NCBI GenBank assembly: GCA_027605045.1
Contig: JAQFWX010000004.1
Coordinates: 2,676,683 to 2,740,682 of the forward strand
Reading direction: 5' to 3'
DNA length: 64,000 nucleotides
Source: Phallus indusiatus
Lineage: Eukaryota > Basidiomycota > Agaricomycetes > Phallales > Phallaceae
The notes under the pieces are model-generated. The model made no database searches and was not told where the DNA came from. It saw nothing but the letters and a program-made list of their open reading frames with translations. This document shows, in pieces, positions 23,194-35,088 of the stretch. Both the position numbers and the translations under genes were made by a program. The first letter of the stretch is position 1. Every line of letters begins with the position of its first letter.

Positions 23194-24008
23194 GTATATT
23201 CATGTAGCCGATCTGTGTATCATGTATCTTAATATGGATTGTTCCCATAACACCCCAAGCTTTGCTCCACAACGGCCAAAAAACAGGAGCGAGATTGAAA
23301 CTGTAAATGCTCTGTACAAACAAGGTTCAAGCTTTACACGAGTTTCAAATTGAGGTCTTTCTATCATACGCGAAGACTTGAAATGATTACAACGCTGTTC
23401 AGATGTATTTTTTCACAGTTTGGGCGGAATCAGACTCAAACATTGTACGTTCTGCGCTGATTAATTATATCCACGCGCATTGATAAGGAGTAAAGGTTTC
23501 AAGAGAAGCGGAAAAACACCTCTAAACTGCCCAGAAACAGCGTGCTGCGGCCTTCTGTGCCTTTTGCCATGGCTTCCAGGTGGCCCTGAGATGACGAGTT
23601 ATTATCCGGATCTAGCGAGAGTGCGATGTATTGTCAACGCATGCGCGGACCATAACAGGTCTTTGGACATGAGGCTTTGTTATGTAGCTTCGTCATGACC
23701 TCGAGACCAAACCAGTTTGTGGGATGAACCTTCATCCGCTTTCATCTGTGTCAATTTTGGCGAAAGTGAGTTTTTTTAAAGCACTTCATCGATGATGTCA
23801 AATAGCCAATCGGGGGAAAAAATGGCATTTCTGGTGGAACGGATGAAAGAAAAGTTTACACCTATAAAAATAGGGAAGGTACAGTCACATTTGTGACGTG
23901 GCATCTTTTATCGATTGCTACTCGCTTACAACGACATCCTCCTACAGACAAGATGAGGAAAATAAAACCAGAGGTGAGCACTCGCTCCTATTTACATGGT
24001 TTGTGCTA
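23194..24008. other. non-coding 3' flank of the eIF5B pseudogene
   Basis: Counterpart of 16210-17361 without the GC-rich block. No gene seen. Confidence 0.5.
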
Positions 24009-25683
24009 TTATACATGAAAAAACTTATACAAAAACTCGTCTGAAAAGTCATAAAATCCTTCCTTTGGCTTCATTACCTCTTGAACCCGTTTGTCTTCTA
24101 GATCTCGCATATTGCCCAAGACGTCCTGGTGAGAGCCATCCAAATGCTTCTTGAAATAACCTTTTCTAATTACCAAACTATTATCCGGTCCACAAAAGGA
24201 ACATTTCAGTAGCGCAACATATTGTCGGGCTAGGTCAAACTGCACTTTTGTGCTGATTAAATTTCCTTTCGAAATTCCAAAGTGATCAGCATTAAAAGTC
24301 TCGACGTTTTTGACTACCTGCAATATGTGCGTCGATACCAGGTGCTCAAGTCGGCGATCCAGTCTATCACACTCAGGACCTCGCTGGCAGAGTGTACACC
24401 GATCTCCTCGAGGCATATACTTGTTTAACCATTGTGCGCTCTTGGGTTGAGGTCTTCCGTTTGAGAGACCGCGACCGTTTGACTTCTTCACCTTGGCCGG
24501 TGCTGGCTTTCGCGGCTGGTGCACCCTTTTTTTCTTCGGTTCAGGTAATACCGGGGCAGGACGTAGTTGTATAAGTTGGGATGACGGTAAGGACGATGGG
24601 AATGAAGAAACAGGAGTAGGTGGAGTGGGTAACGAAGCTGGATTGGAAACAGGAACAGAAACTGAGGGTGGAGTGGAGACGGAAGTGGGGTGGACTATGG
24701 TAGGACTTGGATGAAGGGTGGAGAACGGAGACGGCGTTATTACCGGTGATGAGCTAACCGGTAATGAGATGTGGTCAAACCGTTGAGTTTCCCTCGCAAG
24801 TTGGGTATAATAATACACGTCAGATCCTTGCGAAGGCGTAATAAATTCGGATTTATATTGCGTCGGTATATAGTAGCCGGAAGTTTTGAGACTACCCGGC
24901 TCCTGGTTCTGTTGCATCGCATATACGGAAGGGGCGTCGCAATTCAGCGCGCCCATGTTTATGTGATTTGAATGCAATTGAGCGCAGGAGTCGAAATGTG
25001 AATTTCTACGACGCTGTAATTAGAATGTGTGCTTATATGCCATTCAATAAACGAACTCACACATTCAACTCCTGCCTTGTGCTGTGTAAGGACGGATTAG
25101 AATACCCTATATAAGAAGAGTCGTAATGACTTGAGGGTATATTCCTAAACTTTTGTTAAATCGCAACGTAATCAAATTATCTTTAACGTACCGGTCCTGT
25201 GGCACAAAGTATTGGTGTTGTGGCATAGTAGGTTGATACGGGTCTGGATATGGTGTGTAACTATGACAATAGAGGTTTGTTAATTGAGGAAATGCCGTCA
25301 ACTCTTCAGAATAACTAGTAGCTTACCTGTTGTTCCATTCCCACGAGTTGTATACGGTCGCTTCGGGGTTTTCGAGTTGACCGGCGGCCTGATGATAGCC
25401 TTGCCACCCAGATACCGATAAGGCTGGATCATAGACGGGCGCAGTAGGGTTTGCGACGTAGTATTCTGGTAAGCTGGCGTTGAAATCATCGAGAGGAGTC
25501 TTGAACTGAGTGTGATCCCTAAAACTCGGTCAATCGACGATGTCTATTAGAAGTTGAGAACGGCGCGGTGGAGACTCACAGTGCCCGGAGATTGTTGAAG
25601 AAACCGGATCGAGGTGGAGAATATTCTGTTGGAGAAGACGAGTCTCCAGGAGAGGAAGTGTTAGTTTGTTTGGGAGATTGCAT
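24009..25683 (-). CDS. C2H2-like zinc-finger protein, intact copy
   Basis: Start ATG 25683 (MQSPKQTNTSSPGDSS). Exons contain LDDFNASLPEYY, then WQGYHQAAGQLENPEA, a short exon with MPQHQYFVPQDR, and a long last exon from about 25007. The middle is Pro/Ser/Thr-rich and probably disordered. Near the C-terminus come basic Lys/Arg-Pro-rich residues, then two Cys2-His2-like clusters: CTLCQRGPECDRLDRRLEHL with a His five residues on, and CSFCGPDNSLVIRKGYFKKH with HLDGSH. The basic, disordered, zinc-binding architecture suggests a DNA-binding regulator, but that is inference. I do not recognise a named family. Its upstream duplicate is a pseudogene. Confidence 0.75.
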
Positions 25684-28073
25684 GTTCAGTGCGATGAAAT
25701 TCGGAAGAGTAAGACTTGTGGCAAGATGAGGGGAATTGAAACGCTGAGGGGGGGGCGAGGTTTTATATGCGTCAAGGGGGGATCGGCCTGAGCGTGAGTA
25801 TAGCTGACCAGTCTAATTCTCATCATATTCGGGGTTCTAGTGTTACCTGCCTCGTGTTTTAGGAGTGAGTAACGCGTCATTTCCACATTTCCATCCGAGG
25901 ACAGAACAACAAAGCCTCGCTTGCCACCTTCGGGAACGCCAGCCCTTGCTTCAAAAACAAATAGGACAGCTTGGTTTTTGTAACACATTTCTCAAAGGGG
26001 AAAGGGTGGGAGTATTTTACGATCGATTTATTGTGTGACTTCAAAGGTGTGGTCGAAGATGATTAGTCGAGCGAGATCAGCACCGCCGCCCAAACCCACA
26101 TTGGCCATTTAGAACTGTTCAAATTAGATCTAGATTGTAAGGAAAGGATAATTAAAGGCGATCCTGGATGAAGATAAGCCAAGCCACAGCGACGCGTAAG
26201 TGGTGCGTAATACGCCTTGCTTTTTACATGTGAGAAGGTATGTTTTTCCAGCCGATATCATTTTTTTATGTTATAGAAAAGCACTCACGTGCGAGATTTA
26301 GATCAAATTAGGAGTTTCATATCAATTTTGAGTCGACACAAGAGTATTTTTAAAGCTGTCCAAAGGGTTATTCGGGTCATAAAAGTGACCAGTCATATAT
26401 GCGACGACCGGTGAGAAGCAGGAAGCACGGTCATACAACAATGAACCTGAAATCAAAGGGCTCCTTCGTAAGTCTAAATTAGGAAATTGAGGTGCTGGCC
26501 ATAAAGAAATCGATGTAGTCAAATGCACTTAGTTCATAGGGGCATGCGCCACAATTCTAAAAGAGGAAAATGACAAATTTAATTGTCCTTAACAGCCGCT
26601 AATTGTTCCTCATAGCATCTGTCAAGAAATTAAACCATGTATTTTCCATTAAGTAGAAAATGCGCATGAGCTTTTCCATCCAAATTAACATTCTGTACAG
26701 ACAACAGATCCAAACGCCTGGTGCCCTGGTCGCTTCGGAGTCAAAAGTTAGGTTTGCCAAATCACGCGACGAGGCGTAAAAACCTGATAAGATTCAAACC
26801 TAAGCTGAGTTTTTCGGATCGAGCTCGTGCGTGCTTGATCAACGTCATTCGGTTGCGTTCCATGGAAACCCAGGCAATTGATTCCGGGAGTGGCACGAAC
26901 AGTTATACATGAAAACATGATTAATCGCTAGTCGACAAGAATATGACTTACCTTGTTAACAAACCAAACCTAATAGTGATACTTGTAATATTTGAAATGA
27001 GCGAGAATATTAACGATGTCAAAGGTCTTGTTTAGGATAGGTTATCGCAGTACTGGCCCCGGTGACCACCTTGTGAATTTGATGCAGTCACGGACGGCCT
27101 CCGAGTAAAGCTAAAGCGGGGGAAGAAGCACGTAGTCGATCGAATGATAAACATGTAATATCTTGAGAAAACTTCGATCTAGGTCACATTCTGAAGACAA
27201 ACATCAATGGAATAATGAAGCGCGTCACTATTGGCGTCCCTCGGCCATTGACAAGCCTTCTTAATTTTGTCTTGAGAGTTTTCTAGTCTAACGCAATCCA
27301 CGTTGTCCATTTCATTTCCGAGAACGGTTATCTTAGAAGATCCAAAGTACCCATGGGAGCAAACGATAGTGGCGGTGATGTCGGATGCGGGGAGCGATGA
27401 AAAATAGCAAGAGCTAATAAATAATATCGTGATTTCGTGCAGATGGCGAGATTTGTTTGAAAGTGAGGCCGTATGAAGAGAAAAATCCTCATCGTAATCA
27501 CCAGAATCAGACCGATTAGTCTAGCTTCTATTCTTGAGGTTTTTCTTGATGTACTATCAAGAAAGTTCTGAGAAATTTTCCCGAATCCATTAAAATAGTG
27601 AAGGCGAGTGAGCTACGTTATGTTGATGAAGAGTCAGGCCATTGAACCGTTGACCAAACTGCATTTTGAACAGGAATGGAAGAACAATTGCGTAACGATA
27701 AGTAGTTGTTTAGGGTGGCAGTGACCTGATATCGGACAAAGTTCGAAAAGAACGAAGTCGAGGCATTAAAATCGAGTTGGACAATCTCGGCTTGCATTAT
27801 TGTCGGTTATTGGCCGCCTTTGGACCATTAGAATTCGCTTTTCTTGGTCGGAACCATCACGTCAACGTTTAGGGCGTATCCCAAACTTTCAAGGCATGTG
27901 GGGAATAGCGTGGCCCTTCAAGTTGCGTCCGGATAAGACAGTCTCTCTCCAAAAATTCTCTAGGTCGCGCGTGCTAAACGAGCTTGAGCGTGGCGTGTTA
28001 TGGCGGGTGGCAGCTACTAGTTGTTTCATTTGCTGATGTAAGATAAGATGGCGACGACGTACAAACAACATTG
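25684..28073. other. spacer of downstream duplicate unit
   Basis: About 2.4 kb aligning in patches with 19869-21618. A minus-strand open stretch near 26528-26322 (FYDPNNPLDSFKNTLVSTQ) has a partly shifted counterpart near 20440-20580. These look like coding remnants, but I could not build a gene with a start and consistent splicing. The zinc-finger gene promoter lies at its left end and the HNH promoter at its right end. Confidence 0.45.
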
Positions 28074-29055
28074 ATGAATCGAGCATTTGGTCGAAACGTA
28101 CATATCTATGATGCGTCGGATCCAACGAAAAATTTGGGAGGACTAATTCAAAATGGCTCCATTACTCAAAGTAACTTTTTATTTATCATCAGCATTCTCA
28201 TTGCGTGCGATAAACCGTACGATGTCGTTGAAAGAGCTACAAGCCTGGTTGTGGCACACAACGACAATCCTATAAATCATGGAGATTATGATATACGTTC
28301 TGCAGGTAAGATTTTCTTCCAAACTTGATATTCTATACGACTTTTCGCCCTCATTAGGTGATATCCGAGTTACTGACGAACCATGGGTGAAGCGTGTTCT
28401 AACATTTGCAGTCTCCGGAGAAGACATGTTCCGTACGGCCGTTCGTGAAAGAGACGGTAAATGCGTGTTTACTGGGATTGTGAATCAAAGGGCACCTGCG
28501 GGAGAATGGAGCGGATTTGCGGTAGCACATATATTCCCTCTCAGTGCCGAAGCTTACTGGAACCAAAATGACTTTGAATGTTGTGTTTCGGTAGTTCCTC
28601 CTCATGAACCTGGAATAAACTCTCCTCAGAACGGTTTCGTAGCTCTTGCACACCTTCACCAAGAATGGGACAATTACCTTATGTCCGTTAATCCTGATGT
28701 GGGTTTTCTTCGAGTTGCGACAACTTGTTATCCTATTGTTCTGAGGTTTTGACAGGATAATTACAAAATTGTCGTATTTGATTCTGATATCTTTGGCGTG
28801 GACGGGAAAACCTTAGACCCAGTTTGTCGTAATCAGGCTGATCCTCTTCATGTCCCTGATCAGCTCCTTCGATGGCACTACCGTCAAAGCGTGTTAGCTA
28901 ATGTTAGAGGAGCCGGCGAGCCTGTATTCGAGCATGATTTCCCTCCTGGGACTGACATGGTGGGAGAAATATTGGCAGGACCATATGGAAAGGAAAGGTT
29001 TGAGATTGAACTTCAGAACAGGTTGTCTAGCACTATCGCAACTAATAAGGAATAA
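28074..29055 (+). CDS. HNH-type nuclease of the mushroom-expanded family
   Basis: Exons from 28074 (MNRAFGRNVHIYDASDP) to a GTAAG donor near 28307, 28358 to about 28694, and about 28756-29055, joined in phase. The product is about 290 residues. The core has RDGKCVFTG, then FAVAHIFPLSAEAYW with the expected catalytic-type His, and NSPQNGFVALAHLHQEWDNY with the downstream Asn and His. This order is the beta-beta-alpha metal finger of fungal HNH proteins, found in many copies in Agaricomycetes. Known HNH enzymes cut DNA, but the role of this family is not established. No signal peptide. It is the intact partner of the truncated copy at 21619-22097. Confidence 0.85.
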
Positions 29056-29434
29056 TTTATGTTGTCATTTAACCCCACCTATGATGGGAAGTCTAATTTT
29101 GAGAAATTCCAAGGTTGGGTATCGAGTCTAGAACCCCTGTTCACTGAGCAAGTGACAGATCTGCAAAATCAAAAACAGTGAGCGTTGGGTTCAAAGTTAG
29201 GATTTTTCTTGAGAGTAGATACAAATCACAGGGCTGCCTTGATCAGCAGGAAGATCTAGAAGAAACCGAGCAATATCGGAATCGGTAGTCGCATAAATCC
29301 CAAATCTTTTAATGGAAATCGCGTGTGTACAGGAATGTTATTCCGATAAACGTTTTTCGGAATGGTCAAGGGCAAAGCACGAGAAAGCCCATGTCTGATT
29401 ACGTCAACGATTTCCTTCAAGACCCTTATCATTT
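29056..29434. other. intergenic, no gene seen
   Basis: About 380 bp. It lies beyond the limit of the recognisable duplication. It must contain the promoter of the coiled-coil gene. Confidence 0.4.
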
Positions 29435-30803
29435 ATGACACAGGATCATCCTGAAGCAGAATGGCACTCGATACGACCTTGGACACATCGTATTGCCTTC
29501 CAAGTTAGAGAAATAACATCTGTGTCAATTACGTTTATTCTACGATCGGTCGTAGCATCGCACAATGAAACTTTGGCCACACTTGGCGAGGATTCAGATG
29601 AAGACGATACACGAGTTCCGACGATTCTGGATGCGCTAAATGGTGGTCTGTCTGTCAAAGTCAATGATAATCATTGGCAGCCTGTGATAGTGAATGTGGA
29701 TGACAATGAGGAAGCTATTGTCATTGTATACGGCCTTCATCCGAGGAAAAAATATGAGATTCAACTGCACATTGTGGCTTACGATGAACATATCACTGAA
29801 GAAATAAGCACTACAGCAACTAATGGTACCGTTATTGTGTTCAAATTAGTTCTTTTTTCTCTCTAAATTACTCTATGCAGAAGTTGTTCCTGTGGCTCCT
29901 GTGTCCACAATTCCTCCAGAAAACATCCCGCCAACTCTTACGCCACCGATGACTCCAGTGAGATCAAGTCCACCAAGAACTATTAATCCAGAAGAACGTG
30001 CCCGAGAACTTCGAAAGCAAATATCGTTACTCGCGGCGGAACGAGACGATCTGGTTACACAGCTAAAGATCACCCGCCGCGACTCCCAGCGTGCTGAAGC
30101 CGCCCTCAAAAGTGAACTCGAATCTCTTAGACGTGCATCTGAAAAACACTCTAGCGGAGAACATCGAAGTCGTCAAAAGGTTCTCGCTCTCCAAGAGGCC
30201 GTCAAACAGTCGACTGCTGCAGCTGCAGAAATGGAGCAAAAGGCGAAAGGAATTGAAGATGTTTTATCCGCGTTGAACCGACGGGCCAAAGAAGCTCAAG
30301 AACTTCATGATCGGACGAATCACGAATTGGAGCAAAGAAAAAAAGAGCTGAGAATGTCTCTTACTGACGGAACCAAAGCCGTTCAAAACCTACAAGGAGA
30401 GCTCAACTCTATCTGCGCCAAAATCGACAAGCTAAACGGAAAAAAAGAAAAACTGGAAAAAGAAACTATCCCACAATTAGAAGAAAAGCTGAACGAACTA
30501 CGGAATACTGTGGAACGATTGGAGATGGATACGCAAAATAATGGCGAACGACTTGATGAGGAATCGCAGAATGGATGGAACTCAAAAAACTGGGTACCGC
30601 CTATACAACGGCCTTCTCCGCAACAACGATCCAGCTATCCGCCTTCCATTTCCTATGGTTCGAATAATGCTTCTTCTCGAGCTGGTTTTCATTCCCCACG
30701 TCTCTCGGATTTTACTTCATACGGGGCACCGACATCACTACCATCACACATCCCCAATAGAGATACGGAGTCCCAACGTTTATCTCCTGACACCAAACCT
30801 TGA
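29435..30803 (+). CDS. coiled-coil protein with N-terminal beta-rich domain
   Basis: Exon 1 from ATG 29435, a GTACCG donor near 29827, and exon 2 from about 29881 to 30803, total about 435 residues. Residues 20-125 look like a beta sandwich of the fibronectin type III kind (VNVDDNEEAIVIVYGL, PRKKYEIQLHIVAYDE). A Pro-rich linker is followed by about 200 residues of strong coiled coil (ELRKQISLLAAERDDLVTQL onward) and a Ser/Pro-rich tail. This layout resembles fungal AcrB-like proteins, but I am not sure of the family. No membrane helix is evident. An additional upstream exon cannot be excluded. Confidence 0.7.
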
Positions 30804-31114
30804 GCATACACATAATGATTCCTTTATATTTATTATTACATCACGAACTTCATTCTTTCAGTCGTATGTGCCAGTCTGTATCAGAAAATTTTGCATAAAT
30901 ACTGTATATCATTCTTGTAACTCGAGACACACTCTTTTACAAACTTATAATATCATCTAATTTTCTCTTTTTAAAAAAACCTGTTTATAGCTAATTTTTC
31001 TTTTTCTTTCAGCCCTAACGGCGATGCAGTGTTATACATTAATTAATATGCAGCGGGAATTTGACACAGTAGGAAATGAGCACGAATCGACCAAGAGAAT
31101 GTTACACAGCTGGA
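30804..31114. other. convergent spacer, no gene seen
   Basis: About 310 AT-rich bases between two convergent 3' ends. Poly-T/A stretches are present and probably act in 3' end formation. Confidence 0.4.
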
Positions 31115-33480
31115 TTATCCAACAGTAGTGGTTACATTACGTTGCGGCTTGTTCCACAACATTTCTGACGTTGGTTCTTCCGACTCCAGAGTCTAAAAGG
31201 CGATTATTAGTAAAGAAGAAGTTGCTCAAGAAATGAAAAGAATTCATACTTCAAGGAGTAGACCAAGGACATTATCAACTTCTGACGGCGCTACACCGCA
31301 TCCAGCCCCAATCAACCGTCGATATTCAGGCATACGTCCTCCGGTGCCTGCTTCAGCTTGCTGTTTGATTAAAGCTTCGAAATTCTTCGCCCTAATGGCG
31401 GGCTGCTGAGATAATTCGGCGCGGAGAGCATTACATTCTTTCTCCAACTCCATCGGATCAGAGGGAATGTCTCTATACAATTCCATTAGATCTTGATCTT
31501 CTTCACTTAATGCAGCCGAAGTTCCATCTAATGACCCTCCTCTTCGGATATAGTCTTGTTCACGTAATACTTCATATTGCAGCCACTTCTCCCATCCAAG
31601 CTGATAACGCCTTCCCATCTTGAAATTGAGAGTTTGCTCCAGTTCATGTAAACGCAACTTGGTCGCATCCAAACTGCTCGCCTGCTTTTTCAGTGCGTCT
31701 ATTGTCTTTTGGCTCTCTGATATTTCTCCTTCAATGTTATTGAGAAGAGCGTGAGCCTGGTTCAAATCGCGCTCCTTCTCTTGCAGTTCCGCATCAAATG
31801 ATTGCGCAAGACTATCCAACATACTTGCCATATCATCAACACATGCCGTACTGGCTCGTTGCGCTATAACAGAGTGATGCAAAGGCAACTTTTCGTAGCC
31901 GTATACACCTGACGGACCTACGCCATTACCGTTTGGTTGATGTCCAGTAGCAGCTTGCGCGTTACGATAAGACATGGCACCGACGCGGGACGATGGTACA
32001 GGCGAGCTTCGGAATCGTTCGTCTTCTAGAATATAATCCTCCGCAGATTTACCTTCGTCATTCGCGATCTTTGGATCGGCCCCATGGTCTATGAGCAGCT
32101 TGACAAGCCGCTTGCTGCGACATCGAGCGGCAAGCGTTAGAGCAGTTTCTCCTTCTTTCGAGCGGAAATTGACAATATCAGCAAGTTCGTTAGGGAATTC
32201 CGACAAGCGATTGAGAATCGTTTCCATGTAGTACCGGGCCGCATGAGTTTTGCCTTTCGTCATCGCCAATTCGACAACGTGGTGGAATACCGTCCTGTCC
32301 GACTTGTCGATATTCAGCGTTGACCGATGAAGAAGTTCATATAACTCGGGAAACTTGCGGATGTCGTAATTGTTGCTGAACATGACTGATCGCATGAGTG
32401 GAGTTTGACCTTCATTGTTGGTGCAGAATATATTCCCGCCAATGGTAAGGAGAAGCTTGACAATACGTATACGACCCATAGCGCATGCCCAATGGAGAGC
32501 GGTATGACCGTCTTCGTCGATAACCATATTCGGCTCGAAACCGTGAGGCGGACTAATCAAAAACGAGGGTGCTTGCGTGCTTTCCGAGATGAAATACTCC
32601 AACAACTTGTCCGCATAATCAATGCGCTCAACTTCCGGTTCTTCTCCTTCAGATAAATGATCCTGCTTTGCATCGAAACGAGAAATGGCATTCTTGAGTC
32701 TCGCAGCCGCTCGAGAGCGGGTGGTGCGCTGGGGAAGAGATGCAGAAATTCCACCATCTTCAATCGACTGATGAGACTCGTCGCGAATAGGGGATGGTGT
32801 CCTGGAGGTCGCCGAAACGCTGTTTTTCGGGGAGCTGGATGTCGAACCATCGGTGCGGAGGGGGCTGGGGCTTCGTGATACTGTTGGGGACTCTGGTCCT
32901 TTTTTCGACGAGCGCAAGGACATGGGCGTTTCTGCCGATTCGCGCAGCTTTTTTTGACGGGCTGGTGCATTAATATGCTTCGGGGCCGCGGGTGGGCTAG
33001 AGGTTGGTTGGAATTCGATAAGGGGTTTCACCAGGTGGTCAATATTATGTTGCTTGGCCAATGCTATGCCCTTTTCGAGAGGAATCCAAGTACCTGCAAT
33101 TAGAATAGAGTGTAAAAAAAAGGTTCCGGGATACATTCTGACAAAAGCCCTTACCTTGATACTTGCCATACCCACCCTGAACTTTCTGGTGTAATCCTTT
33201 CTGAACTTCTCGCTCCAAGACACGCGTTCTCTGTGGTTTATCAAATCCTGCAATCTTGAGGATTTGCGTCGCATTCAACCAAGAATCATCACGGCGCCGC
33301 ATGACAGCCACGGATTTGACCATCCTTGGGGACTCATTAGATTACGGGTGTAATAATAGTCGTAAAACACCTACATTTCGTACACCGGAACACCGCTATA
33401 CGTTGCCTAAATGATATCAGAATTGAAAACAGCACGAAAAATACAGGTATATTCACCTTGAATATTTGCGTGTCAGGCAT
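31115..33480 (-). CDS. MBF-type APSES/ankyrin cell-cycle transcription factor
   Basis: Start ATG 33480 (MPDTQIFK), then exons giving [53 protein letters not shown] and [13 protein letters not shown]: a complete APSES (KilA-N-like) DNA-binding domain in the first 100 residues, as in Mbp1/Swi4/Res1/Res2. A Ser/Pro-rich linker follows, then ankyrin repeats ([32 protein letters not shown]), then a coiled coil and a conserved C-terminal helix. The last exon (about 31170-31115) was added because it extends the LLETLES ending. In fungi this protein, with a Swi6-like partner, drives G1/S genes through MCB-type sites. Partner and targets are inferred. Confidence 0.92.
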
Positions 33481-33558
33481 GTTGGACGAACAGCTCTCTG
33501 GAATCCGAGACGCACCGTGTCACGTCAACAAGTGTCCACAGGCGTCCACATTTGGTCT

Positions 33559-34916
33559 CATGCCCCGTCTTCCCCTTCCCCTTCCTCCAAAAAAGCTACC
33601 GGTGCTGAACCAATACCAGATTAAATTAATAGGCAAAGCTACACAAGAGCCATGGACCAAAGATTGGTTTCATCTTAGGGATATTCCCAAGGTTATAAAA
33701 ACACAGCTCAAAATGAAGCCACACGACACCATTCGTGCAAAATTCCAGGGATTAGTGCCAATCGAAAATCGAATAAAACAATGGAATATCATACCGGGTG
33801 ATTTGATTCGGATTAGGGGTCAAGGCGACGTTATACATGAGGTGTTTGGCGTTGATAAGTTCAAGAACATTGTGTATTTAAAAAACAAAGAGGTGCGGAA
33901 TATTGCCTTCAAGTTTATGTATACCAGGTTCGGCTCAAAAGGCGTATCTATCCCCAGGGTAGCCCGACCGGCGATAACCTTCCGACTGTGCATTACTCTA
34001 AATGCCAGTTATACATTGGTGATCATGAGTATCCGCCTCCGTCAGGAGAAACAAAACCCCTCGTCAAACAGTACGTTCTTTTCATTCTAAAATAAAGTTC
34101 CTTTTCATTTACAAATTTTTCTCAATCAACAGAGTCTTTGCCTTGGATTTACGGTGTACAGCTCCTACATGGGCTCCACGTCTAGGTCGGTATGACTGGA
34201 TACGGTACGCCGCGAGAACTATTCCGCCATTGCCGGGACAAGAATACGAGAAAGTGCGAATCCCGATCCCTTGGCCGAAACATGAAAAACCTCAACCTAT
34301 GCCGAGTATGTTGTGTTACTAAAAATGATTTTTTGCACTCATTCGCAGTGCAGTTCAGGATATTGATACCCCCGCCGAGGTGGTGAAGGAGATCACATGG
34401 AAGCCTACCAACAAATTCTATCCGGCTTCGAACGTCGGTAAAAGGCGAACCTTGGAAGATGGTTATCTTCATTCTATTCGCTCACCTCTAGAGGGTGCTC
34501 CATCCATCCCATATGATCCCGAAACTACACCACCAATGGAGTATGTTATCGCGGACGAGCTCTCGAACAAAGACGGAGGAACAAGGAGACGACAACGCGC
34601 CATGACGCGCGAAAAAGACCGTGCTGAACGTAAACAAGCCTTTATTAAAGCCGAAATTGCAGACTTGGACGGTCGCACGAAGAAAGAGGCGATCAAAGAA
34701 GCCGAGTTCAAATGGGCTGCAGTACTACGGAAAGAAATGCAAGCAGAGCGTAAGAAACGATGGATCAAGAGAGGCGGCCTTGCTCGTCTCAAGCGTAAAC
34801 ACGCTCGTCAGGCTAAAAAAGCGAGACAACTCGAAGACCAACTCCGGAGAGTTGTTTTGTCTCCCGCTGCTAACCAGGTTATACCATCCAGTCAACCTGT
34901 TCAACCATCACTATAG
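33559..34916 (+). CDS. mitochondrial large-subunit ribosomal protein uL24m
   Basis: Start at ATG 33559 (MPRLPLPLPPKKLPVLN); an in-frame ATG at 33479 would add 27 residues and overlap the MBF start codon. WNIIPGDLIRIRGQGDVIHE is a KOW motif of uL24. The following exons read PQGSPTGDNLPTVHYSKC, an APRLGRYDWIRYA block and a long Lys/Arg-rich helical C-terminus, the extension typical of fungal mitochondrial uL24. The intron after DKFKNI (about 33870-33925) is uncertain: either a 56-nt intron with GTGTAT donor or a 35-nt one. It lies divergent from the MBF factor, with 78 bp between start codons. Confidence 0.88.
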
Positions 34917-35088
34917 ACTACCATACAACAACAATCCCAATGTAATCTATGTATCTATCTACTTATAAATACCACTAGTTTGACAGTTGAGCCAGTATCG
35001 CGGCCCGTCGGACCGTGACCGACTTCCGGGTGGACCATTAAACCACGGCCCTCCTGAGTTTGTTATCTCTCTATCTTTTCCCGCCATA

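Larger units (their letters stand above)
22098..29055. repeat. tandem segmental duplication, downstream unit
   Basis: Downstream unit: eIF5B (gutted), zinc-finger gene (intact), spacer, HNH gene (intact). It starts at a sequence like that immediately upstream of the eIF5B start codon, fused to the truncated HNH copy of the first unit. Confidence 0.8.
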
